Assembly (NCBI GenBank): GCA_002099365.1
Contig: MSED01000004.1
Coordinates: 1,364,001 to 1,428,000, forward strand
From: Phialophora verrucosa
Lineage: Eukaryota > Ascomycota > Eurotiomycetes > Chaetothyriales > Herpotrichiellaceae
Length of the DNA: 64,000 nucleotides
Direction: 5' to 3'
The stretch's first letter is position 1. Each line of letters begins with the position of its first letter. A model generated the notes under the pieces. The model saw only the letters and a program-made list of their open reading frames with translations. It was not told the DNA's origin and made no database searches. Positions 54,710 to 64,000 of the stretch are shown one piece after another. The position numbers were made by a program, and so were the translations under genes.

Positions 54710-55211
54710 CTAGGGTGCAGTGGCCTTGGACTGTGCCGTTTTGTTGATAGAGTTGTGCTTGGGGATTTGACTCTGGACAAATTCCATCTCTGAGGCCAGG
54801 CTGCGTGTCTGTCCTGTGCTCTCATCAGGAAGTCTGCGCACCTCCATCGGAGTGTGACGCGTTGTTAGTGTTGGCCTTGAAATGGTTGAAAAGTCAAAAG
54901 CACTGTTTGCTGTCTCCTTGACAGCTGACCGGCCGATGGTGATGAGGGCTTGCACTTCTTCTCGCCTGCAGACGTGCTCTGCTTCACCGTGGCTGCCATG
55001 TGGTTGTCCATCTGATATGATCGCACCTCAATCCCGTCACCGCCAGCGCAAGGTAGGTGAGCCGAATATTGCACCGGCAGCGACTTCCCCAGCAAAACTG
55101 AGGTTGTCACTACGGGCACGTGATGCAGGTCTATCGTCAAGGTGTTCATGATCGGAATTAATCAAGAAGTGGTGAGGACCGCAGGAGCTGTGGCAGCCCG
55201 ATGTCTTCCAT
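54710..55211 (-). CDS. possible small spliced gene of unknown function
   Basis: This is a tentative model. In one minus-strand frame, 55018-54710 reads as a smooth polar protein that includes VQALITIGRSAVKETANSAF, RHTPMEVRRLPDESTGQTRS and EMEFVQSQIPKHN, ending at TAG 54710. The same frame is also open over about 55160-55075 (ASRARSDNLSFAGEVAA), but a TGA pair separates them. An intron with donor GTGCAA and acceptor ATATCAG would join the two in frame. A start at ATG 55211 (MEDIGLPQLL) can be linked by a further weak-donor (GTCCTC) intron. No family is recognised. It lies immediately downstream of AP-1 mu on the same strand. It could instead be a long 3' UTR with a chance frame. Confidence 0.3.
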
Positions 55212-55242
55212 ACTTCTTGGGGGACTTCTTCTCCTCGGGATC

Positions 55243-56762
55243 CTAACCCGTCTGAACTTCCGGGAGACGGACAGCGATGTCGCCAGATTGAGTGATGTAG
55301 CGGACCCAGGGAAGGGAGGGGTATTGCAACTGCGGGACGAGTCAGTGATGGACGGCGACAGCGAGGTTGAGGATGACAACATACCTTTGGCTCAATGATC
55401 TTCAAGTAGCGAACCTGAATACCACTGGTGGTGAAATACGGGATCTCAAACTTGACATTGATCGGTCGCTTGGATTTCCCTTCTCCAATGCCACCCATGC
55501 TACCACCAAAACCGCCGGTCATACCGCCACCACGCTCATCGTCGCCCTTGACACTGGGCAAGCCCAGCTCGGCGCGCATGAGGAACTCCTTGCTACCTCC
55601 GAATTGCTTGATCTTCCAGACTATGGCGGACTTTTCAGGCGCATAGTGAACGGAACCAACGTTAGTGCGAAACCGCGGAGAGTCAGCATCATCGGGGACG
55701 GGAATGGTAATCTCGACGTTGTTGGCAGTCGATCGTCTCTTGAATTGAGCGCGCGCCTTCAGCATGTATTCGATGCGAGAGCCAGAGTGAGACTCGACGA
55801 CGCACTCCACCCAGATGAGCGGCTTGACTGCAGTGTTGAGGCGGTAGCTCATGAGTTCGAACTCTCCATCAGGCGGGATGAAGCTGATGGTGCGGTCGTT
55901 CTCGAAGCGAGACAGTCTCACGCACTGGTGGAACTTGACGTCTTCCATCTCAACTGCTTTGCCGCGAGTGGCTCGGCCGGTGGTCTCGAACATGACCTTA
56001 TCATTCAAGCCCAAGCGGAGTTCTGGCATGCCGGAGAGATAGCACTTCATCTTGATAGCACCGAGGATCTCTGAGCGAAGGACATTACCCGTGGCTGAGA
56101 CCAGGAGATTGAGCGACTCGATGACGTCAAGGAAGACCTCGTTCTTGCGGTATCGGATACCCTCACTTCTCCAAGACACAGCATTGGTGACGGCAATGGG
56201 GGGACGAGCCTGCACCTCGAGCTTGTGCGACTCTTGGGTGATATACTCCTGTAGGATCTTCGACTCCGTGGTTTGCGGATAGCCAAAGTCCATCATCTCG
56301 TCCAACAACTCGTAGATGATGACGAAGTTGTCGCGAATAGACTCTTCCTCCAACTCTTTGAAGTACTCGGTGAACACCTCGACGATCTTGTGAAGAAAGA
56401 GGAGGATCTCCGCAGCGTTGGTGTTGCGCTTGGTTAGAGCGAGAAGGTAGAGGTTGTTGTGACGGATGTAGAGGTACTAGCAGTCTCGGTTAGCTTTCGT
56501 AATGGTGGTCTGGCAGAACCAATTCGTGGACGCGTACATTGATCCCTTCGTCAGAGAAGCATGGTGGCACAGCGGAAGATTCCTCTTCGGCCTCAGAGAG
56601 CAAGACGGGGAACTTCTCGACGGCAGACATGGGAATATCGCCACGGTAGTTGCGCGCGAGAAGAGTCTGGACAGTGTCAGTCTCGTTCCAAAGAAATTCG
56701 GGGTTCCTTCACTGTTCGCTCACCTTGCCCTTCAGGTCGAGGAAGAAGATTGCGGACGCCAT
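55243..56762 (-). CDS. APM1: AP-1 clathrin adaptor complex mu subunit
   Basis: Medium chain of the AP-1 adaptor, which selects tyrosine-signal cargo at the trans-Golgi network and endosomes. Exons 56762-56724, 56666-56538, 56476-55385 and 55329-55243 join to 448 residues, the normal length. The product starts MASAIFFLDLKGKTLLARNY. The longin domain continues with YLYIRHNNLYLLALTKRN and FLHKIVEVFTEYFKELEEES. The linker ends VTNAVSWRSEGIRYRKNEVF, and the mu homology domain runs to the C-terminus: FLDVIESLNLLVSATGNVLR, SYRLNTAVKPLIWVE, ISFIPPDGEFELM. The last exon gives LQYPSLPWVRYITQSGDIAV. A Gly/Met-rich loop (GGGMTGGFGGSMGGIGEG) near residue 390 is a species-specific insert. All four exons join in frame with standard splice ends. 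Confidence 0.97.
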
Positions 56763-57124
56763 AGTGTCGGCAAGTCCTCAATGGAGAACGGAGAAAGATT
56801 AAAGTGCCGGTCAACCGGCAAGTAGAAGTGAGGGAGTTTTTTGTTGACAATGAGAGCTTTGAGGAGAGCGGCGCATTCGCCTGCGAGTGCGACGCCGAGA
56901 AAGAATGGTTGTGTACGTGAGGGTGAGAAGAGAAGGGAGGGAGGGAATCGACTGGCAGAAGAAGTCATCCCGGATTAACTTCGGATCGTGGCAGCCTCGT
57001 CGAGCCCGGTCTCCGACGACGAGGAGGCTGAGAGGTTTAGAGACTAGTCTGCTTGATACTGGTCCGAGCGCTTCATTTTATCTACAGTGAGAGATCTATC
57101 TACTATCTACATGTACATTATCAA
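56763..57124. other. AP-1 mu promoter region
   Basis: About 360 bases between the AP-1 mu start and the end of the lipoxygenase relic. No supported feature. Confidence 0.5.
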
Positions 57125-58935
57125 TTAATTATCGAGGAAATAAGGCAATCGCATCGGATCGATCGTCCGCCATATGAAGGGCATTCCCTAAGACAATCCA
57201 TCGCTGTCAAAGCTTTTCGCCTGGTTCGCCGCACTCAGCTTTGCAATAGCAGTCTGGAACTGAGTTGCAGCAGTGCGAATGTCGTTGTTGGTGCGGCTGA
57301 GAAAACCGGGACTCGGAAACAGTGCTGGAAGGTTTAAACCCGCGTACCTGTAGCCTGGTCGGTTGAACTGCAAGAAGAGTGCGATTTGATTGATGGCTTG
57401 TGTGACGTTCAGAAGGAAAGGCACAACGGAATTGATGCTCTGTGACGCAGGCAACGGCTGGTAGTGAGCGACTGAATGCAGCGGAAGGTGACAGCTTGTT
57501 GGATAGGCGCCGCCGTTCAGGGAATGGTGCATTGGGCATGTAAGGTAAGCAACTTGGGTTAAAATGTCGAGAAGCGTCGTTCGGGAGGTCAGCGGCGCTG
57601 GTGGGAAATCAAGGACCTGAGCCGCGCCATTTGCCTCGATGATCCAGGCTTGAAGCTTGTTGTCTTGCGAAATCAAGTCATCTGTAGGGTAAAATGATTC
57701 GACGTACGCGTCGACGAAAGTGCGGATCGAGTCGACAATCGTGGCGGTGTCTTTGTAGAGTGGGAAGCGCGACAGCGGCGGGCCGTACGAACATTTAACA
57801 AGTCCTCGGTCCACAAAACCATTGATTGAAGTAATTCGCCTGAAAGCGACCGGAGACGTTGTGGTATAGTTGGCTATTCCAGGCCAGCGCAACTGAGGAA
57901 CTGAAGGCCAAGGCCTGATCAAATGAGCCGCCCGAGTTGAAGAGCTGCTCTGTGCCCGCAATTACGACCGCGTATGCTCGGAACATTACCAGATTACCCA
58001 GTCAGTTGTGAAGCCAGCGCGCGGGGCCCTGCAAATGCACTCAGATCTAGAAATCCTCGTATTGGGTGCTGATCGGCCATGAAGCGTAGAGTAGCTTCGT
58101 GCACGGCATTGGCCACAGCATTGGTTGCGGACAAGTGGAACATATTGGAAGCTACAGCCTCGTTGCTTTCGAATAATGTTTTGGCCAGGAACCAGTCCTT
58201 TGCGCTATCCAGAGGAGTGTATATCAAGTCTGCACCTTCGTTTGTCTTGATTGCTAGAGGTAGGAACTCAGCGATTTTTGGATGTATGTAGAAGTAGGCG
58301 GTGCTCGCGGTAGCATACCTACCGGGTTGTCGAGGCAGGCCCGCAAATGATGAATAGTCGACAATGAAAAGCCGGCCCGCCTGCTGCAGATTTGACAATT
58401 TGTTCCCAATTAACGCTGTGGTGACGTTGTCGGGAACTTTGAATGGTAACATTTGGTTCCAGCTAACTCTGCTGAGCGAAAACGGATTGACCGAGAGGCG
58501 TTCGTCCAGAAGTAAAGATATTGGGTAGAGTTCGTTAACGTGCCAGAACCGACGCCATCCGGGTTTGAACACCGCCATTGATTCGCATACAACGCAACGA
58601 AGGACGAGAGTTCTTCTGTGCCAGAAGTTTTGGACGTCTGGGTAGTTTTAGAAATCTGAGCAAGTCCTGTCAGTAGAAACAGGTAGAGACCCAGATGTGT
58701 CCCGAACCTTCGACAGAGCCGCGATGACCTCCTGGGCTTCCGTCTTAACAATCGAACCGAAGATGTCCGCTTCCGGAGCGAAAAGCTCGCCTTCCGTGGC
58801 CACGAGAGCGTCTCCGAGCTTCCCAGTTAGACAGAACGAGAGATTGCCCAACAAGGACTGTCCGTAAACATATCCCTGCTGATACGTAGCAACAAGTTGC
58901 TGCCGCCCCAACGGCTCTGGAGCATATATTGGTCA
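57125..58935 (-). pseudogene. broken lipoxygenase gene (fungal Fe/Mn-lipoxygenase family)
   Basis: Homology to fungal lipoxygenases covers nearly the whole protein but in three frames. From the 5' side: GYVYGQSLLGNLSFCLTGKL and LFAPEADIFGSIVKTEAQEV, then, after a normal-looking 52-base intron, NQWRCSNPDGVGSGTLTNST. A frameshift near 58505-58515 leads to ERLSVNPFSLSRV, NLQQAGRLFIVDYSSF and STAYFYIHPKIAEFLPLAIK. An intron near 58050-57990 has a GT donor but no AG acceptor. GTEQLFNSGGSFDQAL and GRFQANYFNQ follow, then a second frameshift near 57815-57830 before FVDRGLVKCSYGPPLSRFPL. A TAG at 57188-57190 cuts the C-terminus after SFDSDGLS, although recognisable family sequence (GMPFIW) continues to 57125. 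The first metal-ligand pair reads HLSATN, with Asn where the second His is expected; the other pair MHHSLN is intact. No start codon or signal peptide remains. Confidence 0.88.
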
Positions 58936-60164
58936 CCTATGGTTCCCTGTAGCACTATTTGACGCCTGAGCCGAAGTAGAACTGTTCAAGGTCTGAGCTA
59001 AAGTCGTTTCAGAAGCGGTCATCAAGTGAAAGGGTCATGATGCCATAGTGTTGCATCCCACCGAAAGTGAGCAAAAGAAGGCTCCGTTCGCACTCGTTGT
59101 CGCCATGATATTATACCACTTGCTAGGAACGGGTACCTAGATAAGGCTGGGCCTCCGCCGTACTTCGGGTATAGCTGACTCAGGTGTGCATTGACGTGAA
59201 GACTATGTGATCGGGCGGCTGTAATGCTTCTCATAGCCCTTGAGTTCGTATTTGGATCTTGCGTTGGCCACGGTATATGCAAGGATGCAATCAGAATTTA
59301 TAGCAATCAAGATCTGCCCCAGGCATGTCAGATTTAGACTGGCCCGGTCGCCGACTTGCTTTGGTAGACGATAGTAAGGCCGTTGTAGATGGCACGACGA
59401 TTCGCTGCCCAAGTGGTTCGTGTACACATATCATATAGAGCATCACAGCATCATTACAACCTACCAAATGAACGCTCAACGACCACAGGGCATGGAGAGA
59501 AATGATTGCGTGCCTGCGCCTCTGATTCTCATCTCAGTCATTGAGGCTGAGCGGTGATCTGGAATGGGGTGGCCTGATCCAATTCATTGAGGCTGTCTAA
59601 CGGATTAGGCATCTTAACATGCGAGAGGTAACGGTGACGTTCAGCTGTTTCCGGGACGAGTGAGTGAGTGAGTGAGAGCGTTGGAATCCCACGGTTGTGA
59701 CCTGCAATACTTCGTAAGGAGTAGAGGTGTTGCTCAGATGACAGTGGATGACTTCGCTGATGCACCGACTGATGAGTACCTGAGCTGTGCTGACGTAACT
59801 GGTGTAGGTGCCAAGCAATAATTTCCCCGAAGCCTTGCTTTCGCGACGAAATTTCGAGATTTCTTTTTCTTCCTCTAACGCGCCCGAAAGACAGTGCAAT
59901 GCAGCATTATCCCCGAGAATGGTAGGCATTCTGCCACCATTATGGGGTTCTATCGATTGTTGAACCTTGCGATTTAGAGACGCGGAGACCGACGATATGG
60001 ACGGCGCCATAAGAACTGGCTGAGCACAATTTCACCGTTGCTTAGGCGGTGTCAGAGGCCCCAAACATTTCCTTGCCCATATTTTCTATACAAGCTGTAG
60101 TGATGGACTATTGGTACACACTTCCTTTGACTAATCCAGGGGATGTCGTTCCCCTCCCATTCTC
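58936..60164. other. intergenic, upstream of the lipoxygenase relic and downstream of mrpl15
   Basis: About 1.2 kb. A short gtga/gagt tetranucleotide run is at about 59656-59678. A minus-strand frame from a real ATG at 60010 to 59597 (137 codons, starts MAPSISSVSASLNRKVQQ) has no recognisable family and is not annotated. In-frame text upstream of the relic (to about 59020) may include its lost N-terminal exon. Confidence 0.4.
59656..59678. repeat. gagt tetranucleotide repeat
   Basis: Five to six consecutive gagt/gtga units in intergenic sequence. Confidence 0.7.
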
Positions 60165-61127
60165 TCAACTTTGTGATTCTGAAGGCTGTGCGACGGCCTG
60201 CCTTGGTTTCCAGTGTCTTTTCAGTCCCAGTGGTGTGAGCACCTTTTCCATAGCTATCCGATTTGCTACTGCGGCCCCCTGTTCCAGGGCTAATGCCCCT
60301 ATTATTGATAGTATAGCTTGTGCGTAGACGAGTTCGGAGCCGGATGCTTGAAGACGTTCGGGCTGTCGTGGAGTTAGCAATGGTGATCAAGTGACTAAAA
60401 AGGGTGAGACGACGTACATCTCTGGGATGCCACCGCACGACCTCTGGCAGCCCGTATTGTTCGGCGAGATTTGCGAGTTGCTTGTGGCTTGTAAACCAGT
60501 GGTGAGCGCTTCCCAACAGGCATTCGACCGATTCAATTGCTGGATGGCGGAAAGGTTCTCGGCCGTGGGGATCCTGATCTTCAGCTCTTTGATAACGTGA
60601 CGGGTCGGCGACGCTTATCAGACCCAGTGAGCATTGGAGTTCGAGTATCCGCTTGCCTGATCACTCTTCATCAGTACCCTGCCACCCTGTAAACAGAGGC
60701 TGGACTGACCAAAAAATGCGAGTCTGTCATTGAACCCTCTTCGTCCGGCATCGAAGCTTTTGTTCGTGACCGCCAACCATTTCGTCTCTTCCGACAGCAT
60801 TTTGTCCCCATCTCTTCCAAGAAACTTGATATAGAACTCGTCCAGCTTCCGCTGGTCCTTGTTGATCTTAAGAGGTTGTGATATTCGCGGCGGGCGTACG
60901 CGCACAGGGGCTTTCAATGCTGGTGGTGTCTGCGACCACCGTGGAGGGCTGTCTCTGTCCACATCCATCTCTGAGAGTTGGGGAGACGCTGTTGAGACAT
61001 GGCGAGCCTGTCTTGTGGGCCTGCAAAATGCTTGCCGAAAGCGAAGGTGCTCGCATGATGCGGTTGATCTCGAGGGTCGGAGAAGGTCAAGGACGAGGCG
61101 ATTCGAGGACGATGGTGTGGGAGCCAT
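60165..61127 (-). CDS. MRPL15: mitochondrial large-subunit ribosomal protein mL57 (RNase III-like fold)
   Basis: Mitoribosomal protein with a degenerate RNase III fold. Exons 61127-60710, 60656-60418 and 60362-60165 join to 284 residues. The N-terminus MAPTPSSSNRLVLDLLRPSR with FCRPTRQARHVSTASPQL is a mitochondrial presequence. The RNase III-like part begins RRGFNDRLAFFGKRILELQ, spanning intron 1. It continues ECLLGSAHHWFTSHKQLANL and AEQYGLPEVVRWHPRD, crosses intron 2, and gives PERLQASGSELVYAQAILSI with IGALALEQGAAVANRIAMEK. The acidic catalytic signature of true RNase III is not seen, as expected for this ribosomal group. Yeast Mrpl15 is the nearest named protein I can suggest; the distinction from mL44 rests on length and layout. 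Confidence 0.85.
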
Positions 61128-64000
61128 GGAACAGGATACTCAGGGGCAAGCGACAAGGTCCGATGGGAACAGGTATTGTTTATCTGCAGAAGAACACGTC
61201 TTTCGCGTGTCCGACCGCAGAAAGAAGTCATGGAACTTCGACTGGGAAAATTAGGATCGCTTCAGAACTTAATGCTTGACCGTATTTGCGGAGTGGAAGC
61301 CACCGAAGCGCACTTCGCCCTCTAAAGTTCGTCCCAACAATGAGTACAACCTTATGGAGTACTTCCTCAGCAACTGGGATGTTGGAACTACGCTTCTTGC
61401 TTTGAGCCGCATTTCCTCCTAGCAACTACGACCCTAATAAGGATGCTCCGGTACGTTGTGGTCATGCCACCGCCAATACTGATTGAGAACAGGGTCTCAA
61501 ACACTAGACATCCGATTTATGGAATGCTTGATACATGATCTCTTTCTCAATAGATTTCAGGTCAAATTAACCATCTATACGGTTGAGCTGGAGGCTAGTC
61601 TGTAAGTACCCTGATAAGAAGAATCATCCTCATGCTGGAGAAATCGCTCTGGCATCGACACCTTGGAGAGTGTGAGGGCTGAGATCAGTGGCTACATTCG
61701 TACATTTCTGTCTGAACTTGAGGACCCCCACCCATCAACAATCTTGAAGCCCAGGGGAAGGCTATGCGAGAAGCACCGCCGAAAAGAATATGCACGGCGT
61801 CTTCTTCAGGCTAGAGGAGATCTGATTCTCCGCTTGCGCCGTTATGCATACAGACTTGGTCTGCGCGCAATCGACGTCTTGCAGAAGTCAAAGTCGAGCC
61901 TGATTATTCTGATCCGATCAGCTTCACTCGACAATCTCGCAGAAGAATCAACGAGCATTTTCTGGGGGCTTGAGTATATTCCGTCGACTTTGAGTCAGGT
62001 CGAATAGAAGGGGTTCGCGTGAAAGTATGAACAGGTATTGGGGCAACGACTGGGGGACAGAGCGGAAGGAGAGACCATGCCACTCCGAACAAATCATTTC
62101 AAGGGTTCCCGCAATGGATAGTACCAGCGTAAAGATGAAAGCTTCGAGAAGGCCTTGGACCATGCTGCAATCTTGCGCCTCTGCTATTAGTCTAATCTAG
62201 GGAAATCCCTCCGACGTGGAAGTCATGCTTCTCCTTTCGCCACCATTTTAGAAGAGGCTATCTGGGTTGCAACGACAAAGGCGACGGAGATCGGTCTCGC
62301 AGTAACAACGGTTCGGTGTGCAACGCTCCCGTAGGACCGTAGGACAGACCGGGTCCGTGGAGAGCGTGACGGGGTTGGAAGTGAGGTTGTATCCGCCTCG
62401 TGATGCAGCTAGCCAGATGTCAAATCCAGCGGGACGATGAATATGACATGAAAGGCGGCAGCGAGGCTTCCCGGCTGACAAAGTTCGTTCCTTCAGCTTA
62501 GAGTTTTATTCCTCGAATGATCGAAGCTTTGACGGCTCCTCGGTCTGGTTTGAGTGGATATGGTGGTTACGAAGCTCGTTGGGGATGGACCAAGATCAAG
62601 TGTAATTTAGACTGACAAAGCCGTTGGTACTCACTACGGCAGAGTCTCGAGCCTTTCTTAGCCTGATTGGAAGCGTCACACAATGGATGGGATGACCACC
62701 AATCTTTTCGGTTCGACCAATGTATGGTCTCCTAATCGACTGATGACCCGACCGATTGACAATCTCACGCGCAGTCCATCCAATCGTTGTGCACCATCGA
62801 GTAATGAGCGAACATCCATGATACTACACAGCCCTGCGCTTCCAGAAACATGAGCAGTGTATTCCAGAAGCGTGGTCATGATGCGTGATTCGTCGAAACT
62901 CAAATCGGACTCTCGAGGGTCTTTGGAGAATTTTTGCACCACTCACTGCGCCTGGAGCCACCCTACATCTCGGCCTTGGTCTAGCGCTCTGGTGCAGGGC
63001 GGGAAAATCGGGTGCGGAACAAAGATGCTGGCTGAACGGGAGAAGGCACTGGAGGTCAATGTGACTAGTCAAACCGAAGCATGCCTGATCTGAATTTCTT
63101 CAGCAAGCTTTTCTTGGAGTGACTGATCTACGTAGCCGTGGGTAGTTGATGGCAGGTATGCTGCAGCCTGCAGGTACATAGCAGCTCGCGGAGTGTACCG
63201 CGTCGCGGCCAGAGTGTTGAATCTCGTACCGGAGACTCCCATGGTTTCAATTCCGAGAGCTCACCTTTCGGACCCGGTCTTCAGTCGCCAGGAAGCCTTG
63301 CCCATTGGGAATACAGTCACGCGTGGTGGTGTTAATGAAACGGAAGGATTCGTAAAGTCGTTCGACAAGTCTCGTGTTTGCGGATGCTTGATTGTGGAAG
63401 GGTCCATCATACCCAACTGGGAAAGAGCAAATATTCTGATTCCGGTTTAGGGCGCTAGACCAGGGAGCTCAACCAAGCCGATGGGTCTTGAATGGTGGCT
63501 GATCCATTATCTCGACTATGAGCAAGGGGGGTCTCGGCCTTCGCACCCATGGTACGAGTATCTTGTCCGCAAATACGAATGACCTCAGTCCGCCAGCGCG
63601 AGGTGGAAGAAAATCGTTGTTTTGTGTGCCACAGTAATGTCATTGGGCATCGCGGACGAGGATTTTTGTTTTGAGGCATGCACAGTATGTAAACGTTGAT
63701 GGAGACGGCTAGCAGACCTTGCTTATCTTGGCTAACTAGAGACTTTACGAGTACTGCATCGGTTTGACGCACAAAAGCACCCGGGAAATCCTTAGCTCCC
63801 CGGCCCTCGAGCGCTAGGCTCTGGGTTTTCGGGAGGCCAGGACGAAACCGGAGCCTGGAGCGTCCCCTGATAGGTTACCTAGAAGAACGCGTCGAGCCGG
63901 GCTCCAAGGTCCAGATTTCGGTGGCTTCTGCCCCGAGGATGCAGGGTGGGTGGATGGGATTTGTGCTGCACCAGCCAAGACTCAGGAATTTGAGCCTACC
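61128..64000. other. 2.9 kb without a supportable gene
   Basis: No frame shows a recognisable family. The most protein-like stretch is plus strand about 61654-62007, which reads ESVRAEISGYIRTFLSELED and RRKEYARRLLQARGDLILRL up to a TAG at 62005-62007. It has no ATG and might be an exon of an unidentified gene, with a possible preceding exon from ATG at about 61520. A minus-strand stretch at 62942-62676 (TLLEYTAHVSGSAGLCSIMD) is similarly orphaned. Base composition is similar to the rest and not AT-rich. Confidence 0.4.

Noticed and set aside
59597..60010. 137-codon minus-strand frame downstream of mrpl15
   Set aside because: It has a true ATG but no family resemblance and a simple-repeat-derived C-terminus; evidence too weak to annotate.

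Overview
This window is nuclear DNA of a filamentous ascomycete (Pezizomycotina). Most genes are broken by short GT-AG introns of about 45-115 bases with CTGAC/CTAAC branch points. The gene set is fungal: Vps1 dynamin, V-ATPase subunit A, the 78 kDa subunit of complex I, Yme2, mL57, AP-1 mu, a LaeA-like methyltransferase, fungal P450s and a fungal lipoxygenase. Intron style and gene content would suit a Eurotiomycetes/Chaetothyriales-type genome, but the genus cannot be fixed from sequence alone. No rRNA, tRNA, CRISPR array or intact transposon was seen.

Layout. 0-17 kb is mostly core functions: a conserved unknown protein (-), Vps1 (-), a Gid7/WDR26-like WD40 protein (-), V-ATPase subunit A (+), a SWIRM-domain protein (-) and a DJ-1/PfpI protein (+). 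17.9-29 kb is accessory: a tiny PLDc_N membrane protein (+), a P450 (-) divergent from a LaeA-like methyltransferase (+), a two-domain ABM-like protein (+), a secreted arylsulfotransferase-like protein (+) and a TetX-like FAD monooxygenase (+). This resembles a set of tailoring enzymes without a polyketide, peptide or terpene synthase. 29-37.7 kb returns to core genes: NDUFS1/nuo-78 (+), a single-domain ABM protein (-), an SPX-EXS phosphate exporter (+) and a Yar1-like ankyrin protein (+). 38-43 kb holds a small secreted cysteine-rich protein with a duplicated 3' flank, a repeat-bearing intergenic stretch and a CYP7/CYP8-like P450 (-).

43.7-57 kb: Yme2 (-) is divergent from an Emi1-like twin CX9C protein (+). 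Two unrecognised proteins (+) follow, then an NmrA-like protein (+) convergent with a 2-oxoglutarate/Fe(II) oxygenase (-), a possible small spliced gene (-), and AP-1 mu (-). 57.1-58.9 kb is a lipoxygenase pseudogene with several independent breaks. 60.2-61.1 kb encodes mitochondrial ribosomal protein mL57 (-). The last 2.9 kb shows no gene I can support.

Most notable points: (1) the V-ATPase A gene carries a 4-base microexon holding exactly the Cys codon at which the yeast VMA1 intein is inserted, with introns on both sides; (2) the lipoxygenase relic; (3) the backbone-less tailoring-gene group; (4) several spliced genes only recovered by joining frames. Gene symbols follow yeast or Neurospora usage by homology. 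Splice sites were chosen by eye from consensus and reading frame.
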